Positions 7,722 to 15,915 of a DNA stretch of 64,000 nt are shown piece after piece; the stretch's first letter is position 1; each line of letters starts with the position of its first letter. Source of the DNA: Methanosphaera sp. (lineage in GTDB: Archaea > Methanobacteriota > Methanobacteria > Methanobacteriales > Methanobacteriaceae); the NCBI GenBank assembly GCA_017430835.1, contig JAFRMD010000120.1:94080-158079 (forward strand), in the 5' to 3' direction. The notes beneath the pieces are model-generated. The model did no database searches and was not told the DNA's origin. It worked only from the letters and a program-made list of their open reading frames with translations. Made by a program: the position numbers and the translations under genes.

Positions 7722-8981
7722 TTAGATTAAAGTCGACTGCACATTACTCTCAAAATCCACACCATACTCCTCATCTAAAGTTTTCTTAGCCAAATCATCA
7801 TCAGTAACCAACCAATCCAAACCCTGATTAATAACTTTCTCCTTAAGCTTCATCAAATCAACACTAGACACTTTCCTATTCTTCTTACTAACTTCATCAC
7901 GATACTGATAACACCACCTATAACCTTTCTTAAAGGAATTACCATACTCCTTACTAACACGGAGAAAACCAGTACTAGAATAAGGACCATGAAACTTCTC
8001 ATACCGTCTATTCAACTCAACAGTTTCCTCTGCCTTATCTTTATCAACAATATACCATGGCAAACCTTCAGATTTAACTTTTTCTTTTAAGTTATTTAAA
8101 TCAACATTAGATATAATTCTCCTGTGCCCGTCATCTTCACGGAAGTCATATTTAAAAATAAAACCTTGAGTAACTTCTTTTTCTTTTTTGGTATAAACTC
8201 TATAGAAACCTGTGAAATTAGGATTCCCATTATTATACATTTTATTATCTTCAATAATTTGATTTAATGTTTCTTTTGCATTTTCTTCATCAATTATCAT
8301 CCAAGGTAAATTTTTAGATTTAACTATTTTTTCGAGTTCAAGGAAATTTGTTCTTGAAATAGCTTTTTTCTCACCATTTTCAATATATTGATATTTCCAA
8401 CTGTAACCTTGATCCATATTTTCATCAATATTCTTACTAACTCTATAATAACCAGTTTTATTGTCACGAGTATGATTAATATCTTTATTTTTTTTATTTA
8501 CTCTATCCGATAATTCTGCTTTTTCTTTATCAATTATTTTCCATTCCAAACCTTTATTTATTACATTCTCTTTCAAAATATCTAAATCAACACTATTTAT
8601 TCGCCGATATTTATTATTATCGATATAAACGTATGCCCATGAAAATCCTTGACTTAGATTAGGTGAATTACATTTACAAACCCTATAATACCCTGTAGTA
8701 TTATGGTGGTGTTCTCCACCTTTTGTTAGATTATAACCATTAGGTTCCAGAGTATCATATTTTTCTATGAATTTAATTTCTTCCACATATAATTCTTCAA
8801 AAGAGCATTCCTTAAGGATAGTGAAAGTAAAATTATTTTTACCGATTTCATGAATTATTTTACTCACACGAGTTCCATTTTCACGTAAGTGTTCGTTCCA
8901 TCTTCTGTTAATATTTTTTGATGCTCCTATGTATGCTTTACCATTGATTTTATTTGTTATTTTATATATTCCACAAGTCAT
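7722..8981 (-). CDS. GIY-YIG endonuclease with four DNA-binding-like repeats
   Basis: Residues 4-90 form a GIY-YIG nuclease: GIYKITN, AYIGAS, the RRWNEHL arginine and a Glu in KFIEKYDTL, followed by NGYNLTKGGEHHHN as in phage/plasmid homing enzymes. Four copies follow (about 95-150, 175-235, 255-315, 335-395) of a module: TGYYRVxK, QGYSWKYQY, L-x-x-L-K-x-x-V, L-x-W-x-I-x-D. Single copies occur in the 15916 and 43315 genes. The protein ends in QSTLI. AGGAGG precedes ATG 8981. It probably cuts DNA at a site recognised by the repeats. Confidence 0.85.
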   Translation of the reverse strand: MTCGIYKITNKINGKAYIGASKNINRRWNEHLRENGTRVSKIIHEIGKNNFTFTILKECSFEELYVEEIKFIEKYDTLEPNGYNLTKGGEHHHNTTGYYRVCKCNSPNLSQGFSWAYVYIDNNKYRRINSVDLDILKENVINKGLEWKIIDKEKAELSDRVNKKNKDINHTRDNKTGYYRVSKNIDENMDQGYSWKYQYIENGEKKAISRTNFLELEKIVKSKNLPWMIIDEENAKETLNQIIEDNKMYNNGNPNFTGFYRVYTKKEKEVTQGFIFKYDFREDDGHRRIISNVDLNNLKEKVKSEGLPWYIVDKDKAEETVELNRRYEKFHGPYSSTGFLRVSKEYGNSFKKGYRWCYQYRDEVSKKNRKVSSVDLMKLKEKVINQGLDWLVTDDDLAKKTLDEEYGVDFESNVQSTLI

Positions 8982-9027
8982 TTCGACCTCCTATTTACTA
9001 TATAGATAATATAATATTATACTATTA

Positions 9028-9075
9028 CAATATATAAATATTACCATAATATAAAATAAACATATAAATATATGA
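9028..9075. promoter_or_regulatory. Divergent promoter region between GIY-YIG and RHH genes
   Basis: On the minus strand a TTTATATATTG box (9030-9041) precedes the GIY-YIG gene. On the plus strand TACCATAAT (9042-9050) is followed by an ACATATAAATATA TATA box (about 9060-9072), some 50 bases before ATG 9122. Both units could be controlled by the small RHH protein. Confidence 0.5.
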
Positions 9076-9121
9076 ACTAACAAAATAAAAATTATAAAAC
9101 TAAAAAATAGTGTGAGGCATT

Positions 9122-9253
9122 ATGACAAAAACAAAATTAGCAATTAACATTGACAAAGGATTAAAAAAAGAATTCCAAATGAAAGCATTAAGCGAGGACA
9201 AAACAATAACAGAAATATTAATCAAATATATAAAAGAATACGTTGAAAAATAA
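9122..9253 (+). CDS. Small ribbon-helix-helix protein, 43 aa
   Basis: ATG at 9122 preceded by GTGAGG. The sequence begins TKTKLAINIDKGLKKEFQ and continues KALSEDKTITEILIKYIKEY, the strand-helix-helix pattern of CopG/ParG-like DNA-binding dimers (hydrophobic alternation in the strand, then 'L.K.F...A...g.s.t..l...i..yi'). It probably represses its own divergent promoter. It is one of only three plus-strand genes. Confidence 0.75.
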   Translation: MTKTKLAINIDKGLKKEFQMKALSEDKTITEILIKYIKEYVEK

Positions 9254-9274
9254 AAAAATAAAAGGATATAAGTT

Positions 9275-9952
9275 TTAAGATAAACTCATATCCATTTCAT
9301 TCGATTTTGTCCATTTAACCGCACGATAAGTAATTGGTTGTAGGAATGTCTCAATAAGAACTTTCATTACATACTGAGTAAGTATAAAACCCATTAAATT
9401 TAGTGTTGGCATAGTACCAACAAAAGCTATGGAAATAAATAATATAGTATCAATAGCTTCACCGAATATAGTAGAACCAATTGTCCTGATAAATAAATAC
9501 TTACTATTTGTTAATTTTTTAATTAATACCATAGTTTTTGCATTTACCCATTGTCCGCAAATATATCCTATCAAACTTGCAATGACAATCCTTGGTACGA
9601 AACCAAAAACATATTCAAGACTAGCCTGAGCTACACCAAATGTTACAGGATCATATGGTAAAAGTATTGCTACTGTACCTACAATAACCATGAACACTTT
9701 CATACCCATACCTAATAATGCTGTTTTAATCATAGTTTCAAAACCAAAACATTCGGTTATAACATCCGCCGCAATATACACGGCGACAAATAAGACACAT
9801 CCAGCTTCTATTGTAAAATTACCCCATGTACAAACCTTTGTTGCAAGTAAATCAGATAATACTCCGGCTACTGCAAATAAGGTTATCATTAAAATCTTTT
9901 TCTGATTAAAATCTAATCTAAAATAATTTCTAAAATTCTCAAATTCTATCAT
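9275..9952 (-). CDS. Queuosine-precursor (7-deazaguanine) transporter, YhhQ/VUT family
   Basis: A 225-residue membrane protein with about six helices. It carries family-typical segments: 'GVLSDLLATKVCTW', AADVITECFGF, 'PRIVIASLIGYICGQWVNAK', 'RTIGSTIFGEAIDTILFI', and a tail region 'KVLIETFLQPITYRAVKW'. The family imports preQ0/preQ1-type precursors. The 4-base overlap with the DpdA-like gene suggests the imported base feeds DNA or tRNA modification. Confidence 0.88.
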   Translation of the reverse strand: MIEFENFRNYFRLDFNQKKILMITLFAVAGVLSDLLATKVCTWGNFTIEAGCVLFVAVYIAADVITECFGFETMIKTALLGMGMKVFMVIVGTVAILLPYDPVTFGVAQASLEYVFGFVPRIVIASLIGYICGQWVNAKTMVLIKKLTNSKYLFIRTIGSTIFGEAIDTILFISIAFVGTMPTLNLMGFILTQYVMKVLIETFLQPITYRAVKWTKSNEMDMSLS

Positions 9953-10686
9953 TTTTGTTTTTTCCTCCAGTATTTTTTGTAGTGTTCTTGTTTTTTTCTC
10001 CAGTCGAGGAAGCTTAGGATTAGTCTTTCTTCTCCTGTTAGGCTTTCTCTTGTTATTTTTTTGCCTTGGAATCTTCCGTATACTACGCTGAACATCCAGC
10101 TTGCACTGTCTACGCTGTCGAATGGTACATTTTCGAGGATGTATTTTCGTGTTCCTCCTAGTCCATGTATCATGCAGTCATTATCATGTGCTTCTTTTGC
10201 AAACTTAATCAGGTCTTTGTCTGGTATTCCTTCTATTGGTAGGCAGGATATTGATACGTAATCATAGTTTCGGCACATTTTTTGGTAGTTTTTGTATCCT
10301 CTGTTTTTGTGCCATACTGGTATGATTTTATCTGTTGTTTCTTCGAGTATTCGTCTTAATCGTAGGACGTTTTTGTATCCGATTCGGTTGTCTATGTCCA
10401 TTTCGAAGTATCCTTGCACATTGGGCTGGTCATATTTTCGTATGAATTCACTGTATTGTATTGTGTATTCTTCGAAGTTAGCGTTTTGTGCTGTGTGGAA
10501 AGTATGTGCTCCACTATCAATTAATATATTATCGATTCGTGGTTGTATCTCCAAGTATTGTTTCAATTTTGTTTTCTGCCTTGTATAATAATAGCTGAAT
10601 AAGTGATTGTATGCTTGTAGTGTTGGATGTTGTAGTGTGTAGTTTATGAATGCTTGTGTTTCTGATGCAGCTAAGTATATTTTCAT
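9949..10686 (-). CDS. dpdA: DpdA-like (TGT-related) 7-deazaguanine DNA transglycosylase
   Basis: A 245-residue TIM-barrel protein of the short viral DpdA kind. Visible motifs: ILIDSGAHTF (54-63, with the nucleophile-region Asp57), YFEMDID (93-99), HGLGGTR (174-180) and VDSASW (192-197). This family swaps guanine for a 7-deazaguanine in DNA, protecting it from restriction. It lies between a ParB-like gene and the precursor transporter with 4-base overlaps on both sides, which makes a substrate-to-product cassette. A tRNA substrate cannot be excluded from sequence alone. Confidence 0.8.
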   Translation of the reverse strand: MKIYLAASETQAFINYTLQHPTLQAYNHLFSYYYTRQKTKLKQYLEIQPRIDNILIDSGAHTFHTAQNANFEEYTIQYSEFIRKYDQPNVQGYFEMDIDNRIGYKNVLRLRRILEETTDKIIPVWHKNRGYKNYQKMCRNYDYVSISCLPIEGIPDKDLIKFAKEAHDNDCMIHGLGGTRKYILENVPFDSVDSASWMFSVVYGRFQGKKITRESLTGEERLILSFLDWRKKQEHYKKYWRKKQK

Positions 10687-11384
10687 GAATTACTCATCCT
10701 GCAATTGTACCCCTGACTTATTAGGTTGTCGTATTCGGTTACCATTTCGTCTTCTGTGTCGAAGATTAATGTTATATGGTAGTAGCCAGGTACTTTTTCG
10801 GATTCACTTATGTTTTCTTCAGTTTCCAAGTATTCGTCATTATTTTCGTTTTCATCAATAGTTTCAACGGTATTATTGGATGAATTATTTGTGGTTTTAG
10901 TTTTTTCATCAGTTGTGAATTCTATTTTATCCATTAAACCGATGTATTCTAATTCTTCATCGTAACTGTTGAAACCTGTTAAATCTAAATCGAAATCTAT
11001 TTCTTTTAAGTCTTTGAATACTTCACCTAATTTAGTTAAATCCCATTCACCATTGATACGGTTTAATGCTAGGTTTAATGCTTTTTCCTTACTTGTATCA
11101 TCGAGTATTAAGTCTTCGTCTATGAACACCCATCCGATATCACCTAATCTTATTAGGTTTAGTTCTGCATAAAGATTATTATCAATCATGTATTGGTCTA
11201 ATAGTACATCGTATCTTTGATGTCCTCCAATAATTGTATTATTGTTTAGGTTTATTATTATTGGATCTACTAGACCGAATTCTTTTATACTATTAGTTAG
11301 TTTTGTTTTTTCATCACTTGTCATTACACGCGGATTATAATTGGCTGGTGTAATATCAGTGATTTTTATTTTCTCAAAATCCAT
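10683..11384 (-). CDS. ParB-like protein, first gene of the DpdA cassette
   Basis: Residues 5-120 are a ParB N-terminal domain with ITPANYNPR and IIGGHQRYDVL (51-61), then 'LNLALNRINGEWD', as in mobile-element ParB-like proteins linked to DNA methylases. The C-terminal third is acidic and low-complexity (about 150-200) and ends in a small strand-rich part. It is close to the plus-strand 12775 protein across the ParB domain, so the two are paralogues. It overlaps dpdA by 4 bases and may guide or regulate modification (inference). Confidence 0.8.
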   Translation of the reverse strand: MDFEKIKITDITPANYNPRVMTSDEKTKLTNSIKEFGLVDPIIINLNNNTIIGGHQRYDVLLDQYMIDNNLYAELNLIRLGDIGWVFIDEDLILDDTSKEKALNLALNRINGEWDLTKLGEVFKDLKEIDFDLDLTGFNSYDEELEYIGLMDKIEFTTDEKTKTTNNSSNNTVETIDENENNDEYLETEENISESEKVPGYYHITLIFDTEDEMVTEYDNLISQGYNCRMSNS

Positions 11385-11407
11385 AACAACTTTCTTAATA
11401 TTTTTTT

Positions 11408-11599
11408 TTAATAATCGAGGATGTCACGTATTGCTTGTTCCCTTAAGCGATATGCTTCGATATCCTCACAATCAACACTTTTATTCATAATGTCACGTAC
11501 TATTCTTAAATCTTCCACGATTACGGGATTCCATAATTCACCAGTAGTCATATTTTTAAGATAGTAGACTTTGTTTTTCCGTATTATAATGTATTTCAT
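11408..11599 (-). CDS. Small unknown protein
   Basis: The reading frame extends up to 11635, but the part resembling other small proteins in the window begins at Met 11599: YIIIRKNKVYYLKNMTTGELW, a strand-turn-strand with a 'TGE' turn, then a helix. Similar N-terminal hairpins occur in the coiled-coil family at 46-51 kb. It precedes the ParB-like gene by 23 bases. Confidence 0.5.
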   Translation of the reverse strand: MKYIIIRKNKVYYLKNMTTGELWNPVIVEDLRIVRDIMNKSVDCEDIEAYRLREQAIRDILDY

Positions 11600-11635
11600 A
11601 ACTTTTTTTTTATTCAAAATCACTCCAAATTCCAT

Positions 11636-12225
11636 TTTTTAGTTTTTTATTTTTTGAAGAGAAAAATATAATCAAAATACTTTTTTTTATTCATTTATTT
11701 TTATTCAAATCCAGCTAAAAACATCATATTTTGTTTTTATAGTGGAGGATTTTAATTGAGAGGACTATTTATTATTTGCCTCCTCATTCTCCAAATCCTC
11801 CACTATTTTAATAAAATATTTGTGTTTTGGATGTTGGAAATTGAATAAAAAAAAAACTCCAAAAAAAAATTTTAATATTTTTTTTTCTTCAGTTACTTTT
11901 TTTTCATATTTTTTCTTTTGAAGGATAAAACACCTGTATACATTTGTGTTCCCCTTCATTACTCACTTTAACACGCCTTTCACGTTAAAATGGAATCTCC
12001 ACAAGTTACATATATAAGTAATAAATAAATCGAATAATATTACCTACGTAAGTCACACGTACATGAACAATATAGTAAAACAAACCATTATGGACATTAA
12101 TCTATAAAAAAACATTAAAATTAACCTTATTTCACAAACCAATTACCATAATATTATAGGATACAAGATTAATTTACCCCACATAACCTACAGATACAAG
12201 GAAAAGTGTGATACTCGTGTATACA
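11636..12225. other. Low-complexity AT-rich intergenic region
   Basis: About 590 bases with A/T tracts and no convincing gene. A minus-strand frame at 11765-11959 (64 codons) is rich in Lys and Phe from A/T runs and is probably noise, although GAAGGGG stands near its start. A possible extra TATA box (CATATATAAG) lies near 12007-12016. The region separates the minus-strand DpdA operon from the divergent plus-strand operon. Confidence 0.5.
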
Positions 12226-12236
12226 AGTATATAAAC
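12226..12236 (+). promoter_or_regulatory. TATA box of the plus-strand ParB operon
   Basis: AGTATATAAAC lies about 60-70 bases upstream of ATG 12299, within a TACAAGTATATAA context and followed by a GGTGAGAG site at 12257-12264. The GGTGAG precedes a 24-codon frame (ATG 12271) that overlaps the main gene, so a leader peptide is possible. Confidence 0.45.
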
Positions 12237-12298
12237 TTAACCCTTAATTTTTGAATGGTGAGAGTCAATAATGAGAGAGAAGAGGCAAAATTATACTA

Positions 12299-12778
12299 AT
12301 GATGAATGGAACAATAAACCCAACAATAAATTACCAACAAAGTAATATCCGAGTAAAAAAATGCAAAGACTGCACACAAACGGAATGCACTAAACTATAC
12401 GACCACCACCACGACCTACACTACAGTGAAACCTGTGGAACAGTCATACTACAATCCAACACCTACCACGTAGACTACTACAGCGACCCAGACTACTGGG
12501 AAAAACAATACCAAAAACGCGAAGAAGCAAAGCAAAAACGAGAAATAATCAAAGTAATACAAGAAGAACTAGGAATCAACTACCAAATACACGAAGACGG
12601 AACAATACAATTACCCAACCTAACCAGTAAACAAATCAACAGATTAACCTACCTATGCGAAGGCACACCATTCAAATTAACACCAGTACAAATCCATGAT
12701 GAAAACAATACTTACTTAGGCTTAAAATACATTATAAAAAAAGAAAAAAAAGAAAATAAGGAGAAAAACTATAAATGA
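12299..12778 (+). CDS. Unknown protein, 159 aa, with Cys/His-rich N-terminus
   Basis: Not recognised. Residues 20-45 contain CKDCTQTEC, then CxxxHHxxxHYSETC, which could bind a metal. The rest is strand-rich ('YHVDYYSDPDYWEKQYQKREE', 'LPNLTSKQINRLTYL'). Its codons end almost only in A or C, the opposite of the 62.2 kb gene. The stop overlaps the next start by 4 bases, so it is coupled to the ParB-like gene. Confidence 0.65.
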   Translation: MMNGTINPTINYQQSNIRVKKCKDCTQTECTKLYDHHHDLHYSETCGTVILQSNTYHVDYYSDPDYWEKQYQKREEAKQKREIIKVIQEELGINYQIHEDGTIQLPNLTSKQINRLTYLCEGTPFKLTPVQIHDENNTYLGLKYIIKKEKKENKEKNYK

Positions 12779-13398
12779 CAAGTGAAACAATAGAAACTAG
12801 TACAATAAAAATAACCGACATAGTACCAGCAAGGTACAATCCAAGAAAAATAAGTGCTGAAGATTATCAAAAACTAAATGATAGTATAAGTGAATACGGT
12901 CTAGTGGATCCAATCATAATCAACATAAACAACAACCGTATAATCGGAGGACACCAAAGATTCGATGTATTAATGAACCAATATCTCGCAGGTGATAAAG
13001 ATTATGAAACATTAACATTAATAAAACGTGGGGACATAGGTTGGTTATTCATTAATGAGGACTTAGTTGTTAAAGATTTAAACCATGAAAAAAGCTTAAA
13101 CATAACACTAAACAAAGTACAAGGTGAATGGGATTCCGAGAAATTAGAGATGTTACTAAATGACCTTAGTACAGAAGGCTTAGACCTGAGCCTAACCGGT
13201 TGGAGTAAAAACGAAATAAAAGAACTATCAAAAGAAATAGATTTAAGTCCATTCGGTAAAAATGGTGAAGCATTAGAAGACCCATTAAATGATGAAGAGG
13301 AAAGTAAAAAAGAAGTGAGTAATATTAGAAACAAGAAAGAAATAAGTTGTCCATTCTGTGGAGCCGTTTTCATGGAGGATGAAGGTATTGATGAATAA
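12775..13398 (+). CDS. ParB-like protein with C-terminal zinc knuckle
   Basis: ITDIVPARYNPRK and IIGGHQRFDVL (57-67) are the ParB-domain boxes; 'LNITLNKVQGEWD' and 'LSLTGWSKNEI' match the 10683 protein. The last part has CPFCGAVF, half of a zinc ribbon. ParB-like proteins of this sort bind CTP or DNA ends, or accompany methylases; the exact activity is unknown. It converges with the 13411 gene. Confidence 0.8.
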   Translation: MTSETIETSTIKITDIVPARYNPRKISAEDYQKLNDSISEYGLVDPIIININNNRIIGGHQRFDVLMNQYLAGDKDYETLTLIKRGDIGWLFINEDLVVKDLNHEKSLNITLNKVQGEWDSEKLEMLLNDLSTEGLDLSLTGWSKNEIKELSKEIDLSPFGKNGEALEDPLNDEEESKKEVSNIRNKKEISCPFCGAVFMEDEGIDE

Positions 13399-13410
13399 TC
13401 ATATTCTTTT

Positions 13411-13761
13411 TTAGGATAGTAATCTTATGATTACATCCTCATATGATTCATTAGGATTAATCTTCAAATCAAGTAACCTATCCTTAGTTCCTTGACTAAT
13501 ACGAATATTAGTAGAATATGATTGATAATCATTACTCATCATATACTCTGCAAGTTTATCAGTAACCTCCTTTAACAAGGAACTATTTTTATTATTGGAT
13601 TCTTCAATTTCAATTAATGCGGATTCCTTAAGGTAACCATCAATAACCATCTGCCCAATAATATATCTTAGTGTCCGTGTTGGTATATTCCTGTTATAAT
13701 TTTCATGTAATTGTTTGTGGATTGTTGTGAAAATCCACCGGTCGTATTTTAAAATATTCAT
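13411..13761 (-). CDS. Putative DNA-binding regulator (winged helix plus RHH-like tail)
   Basis: The first 50 residues ('IFTTIHKQLHENYNRNIPTRTLRYIIGQMVIDGYLKE') look like a winged-helix unit. The last 35 ('TNIRISQGTKDRLLDLKINPNESYEDVIIRLL') match the short archaeal antitoxin/RHH type. No toxin gene is evident next to it. It could regulate the channel gene or the ParB operon. Confidence 0.6.
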   Translation of the reverse strand: MNILKYDRWIFTTIHKQLHENYNRNIPTRTLRYIIGQMVIDGYLKESALIEIEESNNKNSSLLKEVTDKLAEYMMSNDYQSYSTNIRISQGTKDRLLDLKINPNESYEDVIIRLLS

Positions 13762-13822
13762 ACTAAAATATATTATGATTAATCATGTATACGATTTGTG
13801 CAAGAGAGCAAATGTGAACTAA

Positions 13823-14611
13823 TCATAATGAATTATCTTTCATTTTTTTTAATTTCTCCAACTCCTCACTTAACCTTTTATTCTCCTCACGAACACTTTT
13901 TAACTCATCAATGATTAAATCTAACTTCTCCTCAACATCAATCTCATCTTTACTTATTAAACGTTCAGTTAAATAAGAACTAATACCTGCAGTAATTGTA
14001 CTGAAGATAAAAATACCAATAACAATCAATACTAATGAGATGATTTTTTCATTAAATGTTACTGGTGTTACATCACCATAACCCACTGTAGTTAAAGTAA
14101 CTATGACAAAATAAAAATCATCGAATAAATCATATGTTGGACCCCAAATATATAATAATACAGTGAATATTAATACTGTGAAGAATACTCCTCCCAGTAT
14201 TTTGTCTAGGTTACTGGTTTTTATGAATTTTTCGAAACTGTTGAAGAATCTGTTAAACAAGGCAATGACTCTTAATAGTTTTAGTAATCTTAGGTATCTT
14301 AATAGTCCTGCTTGAGGTAGTACTATTGGTAGGAGTACATCGAATGGTATTGATGCTATTAGGTCTATCCAGTTTTCTTTTTGTTTTAGGAATACTTTTT
14401 TGGGTGTGGATAGGTAGAATGTTATGCTCCATTCGATTAGTAGTATTATACATATTATGAAGTCGAATATTTCAATGTTTGTTTGTATGGTTTCTGGTAA
14501 GGGTAGTAGCATTACGATTGTTATTAGGATTATATCTATTATGATTAGGATGTGTAGGGTTATCCATATTATCATTCTTTTGTTGGGTTTTTGGTTGTTG
14601 ATTTTTAACAT
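13823..14611 (-). CDS. Voltage-gated-type potassium channel
   Basis: 262 aa with six predicted membrane segments. An S4-like helix has spaced arginines (LRYLRLLKLLRVIALFNR, 104-121). The pore loop carries the K+ selectivity filter TTVGYGD (174-180) and a pore-lining helix follows. The C-terminus is a charged coiled coil (about 220-262), likely for tetramer assembly. It works in the cytoplasmic membrane. It has its own leader and may be host-like cargo inside the accessory region. Confidence 0.9.
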   Translation of the reverse strand: MLKINNQKPNKRMIIWITLHILIIIDIILITIVMLLPLPETIQTNIEIFDFIICIILLIEWSITFYLSTPKKVFLKQKENWIDLIASIPFDVLLPIVLPQAGLLRYLRLLKLLRVIALFNRFFNSFEKFIKTSNLDKILGGVFFTVLIFTVLLYIWGPTYDLFDDFYFVIVTLTTVGYGDVTPVTFNEKIISLVLIVIGIFIFSTITAGISSYLTERLISKDEIDVEEKLDLIIDELKSVREENKRLSEELEKLKKMKDNSL

Positions 14612-14901
14612 GGATTTTCTCCCCTTAATCTTATTTATTATATGAAAAAAGTATTTAATTGATAGTATAAATTATGTGTTAAAATATGATTTAAACTTAA
14701 CCCAAAAAACAAGACCCTGCCAAAAAAAATATATATGCTAAAAAACACAAATACAAAAAACATCCCCAATTTAATAAAAAAAACTGGTTTGTAGAGATTA
14801 GTTATCAGTTTATTATTTTTTTATACACGGGGATGATAAAAGTAAAAAAAAAAAATAGTGTTTTAAACAAAAATGTGTTATATGAAAATTTTAGGAGTAA
14901 G
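14612..14901. other. AT-rich leader/intergenic region upstream of the channel gene
   Basis: No gene found. A TATA-like AAATATATATGC lies near 14728-14739 and A-tracts are frequent. It probably holds the channel promoter, although a clear copy of the CCATAA-TATA cassette is not seen. Confidence 0.35.
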
Positions 14902-14930
14902 AATAATCCCCCATCATATTGGGGATTATT
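14902..14930. terminator. Perfect 10-bp hairpin terminator
   Basis: AATAATCCCC (14902-14911) pairs with GGGGATTATT (14921-14930), with a 9-nt loop. The stop codon of the 14926-15387 gene lies inside the stem, so it closes the 17841-14926 operon on the minus strand. A T run follows on the plus strand. Confidence 0.65.
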
Positions 14931-15387
14931 TTTCCCTACCCACTTGAAACTCAGCCACATCAACCATATTCCCAATATCCCTATACTTGTAGATACGATA
15001 ATGTTCGAAATTCTTACGAATACTAAACAAATGACGATGCTTCTTAATAGCTGTCTTATAAGTTAAACACTTACAATTATATTTTAATTCATTATCTAAT
15101 TTTATCATTTCATCTAGGAATTCTTTAAATTCCTTATAATTTTCTACTAATTCACACATTTCCTCAAAACTTGCCTCTGGAATAAACTCCCCAGTTAATG
15201 GGTCTTTTACTGGTTTGTTTTTATAAGTATCTTCCATATACTGCGGATTATGAAGATTAAAATCTTTGTTAAGTGATTCATGTAAACCTTTAACAAAACT
15301 TTCAACTGCTTTTCTTTGACTTTCACTCCTACAAGCTTCATAATTTATTCCATAACTTATACCTGATTCTGGATCCTTAAACATCAT
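14926..15387 (-). CDS. Unknown protein, 153 aa
   Basis: The start pair ATGATG at 15387 has GGAGGAATG upstream. The sequence 'KDPESGISYGINYEACRSESQRKAVESFVKGLHESL' and 'KDPLTGEFIPEASFEEMCELVENYKEFKEFL' suggests small strand-turn units with helices. No family is recognised. It is the last gene of the operon. Confidence 0.65.
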   Translation of the reverse strand: MMFKDPESGISYGINYEACRSESQRKAVESFVKGLHESLNKDFNLHNPQYMEDTYKNKPVKDPLTGEFIPEASFEEMCELVENYKEFKEFLDEMIKLDNELKYNCKCLTYKTAIKKHRHLFSIRKNFEHYRIYKYRDIGNMVDVAEFQVGREK

Positions 15388-15393
15388 TTTAAT

Positions 15394-15675
15394 TCATTCC
15401 TCCAATGTATAAATGAACTTTTTACATTCTTTATAGTCATCATCAGTCAAATCCCTTGAACAGAGAACACTAGCTAAAGTAGAAAAATTAAGTTCCAAAC
15501 GTTCCCTCTTCCTTAAATGTTGAAGTAAATCTTCAGCTGTTTCTTCATCCTTGCATTCCCATTCAGTAGCATTACCATCCTCATATAATACAGTATTATC
15601 TAAACGAGAATAACTGGTGAATTGATTATTCACTTTAACTACTCTTTTAAAATATTCCACATCATTATTACTCAT
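15394..15675 (-). CDS. Unknown small acidic protein, 93 aa
   Basis: The N-terminus 'YFKRVVKVNNQFTSYSRLDNTVLYEDGNATEWECKDEE' is a strand-turn-strand; a helical C-terminus (LLQHLRKRERLELNF) follows. It loosely resembles the small hairpin-plus-helix proteins common in this window. It overlaps the 15672 gene by 4 bases. Confidence 0.65.
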   Translation of the reverse strand: MSNNDVEYFKRVVKVNNQFTSYSRLDNTVLYEDGNATEWECKDEETAEDLLQHLRKRERLELNFSTLASVLCSRDLTDDDYKECKKFIYTLEE

Positions 15676-15896
15676 ATAATTTCAATCCCAACTGTTTCCT
15701 CAAATAAAGCCTCTTTTAACTTACATGCGTCTAATTCATAAGAATGTAATCTCATTTTTAATATCCAATGTTCACGAGGATACAGGACTTCAGGATAATT
15801 TTTTAATCTTTCTTCAGTTTCTACGATTAATTGATTTACTATATTTAATCGTTCCTCAAGAATTTTATCTGGACACAAATGTTCTACACTAAACAT
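15672..15896 (-). CDS. Unknown small helical protein, 74 aa
   Basis: Mostly helical (ERLNIVNQLIVETEERLKNY, EHWILKMRLHSYELDACKL). No known motif. It is coupled to the 15394 gene and follows the 15916 gene by 19 bases. Confidence 0.6.
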   Translation of the reverse strand: MFSVEHLCPDKILEERLNIVNQLIVETEERLKNYPEVLYPREHWILKMRLHSYELDACKLKEALFEETVGIEII

Positions 15897-15915
15897 TATT
15901 TTTTTTATCCTTTTT

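Noticed and set aside
11765..11959. 64-codon minus-strand frame
   Set aside because: Sequence is Lys/Phe runs from A/T tracts, with no shared motif; a plausible purine site exists, but the frame looks like chance in AT-rich DNA.
12271..12345. 24-codon plus-strand frame after GGTGAG
   Set aside because: It overlaps the start of the 12299 gene and is short; a leader peptide is possible but unsupported.
13002..14645. Long frames opposite to the ParB and channel genes
   Set aside because: They are reverse-strand shadows of well supported genes, rich in Ser/Leu or Thr/Ile, without ribosome sites.
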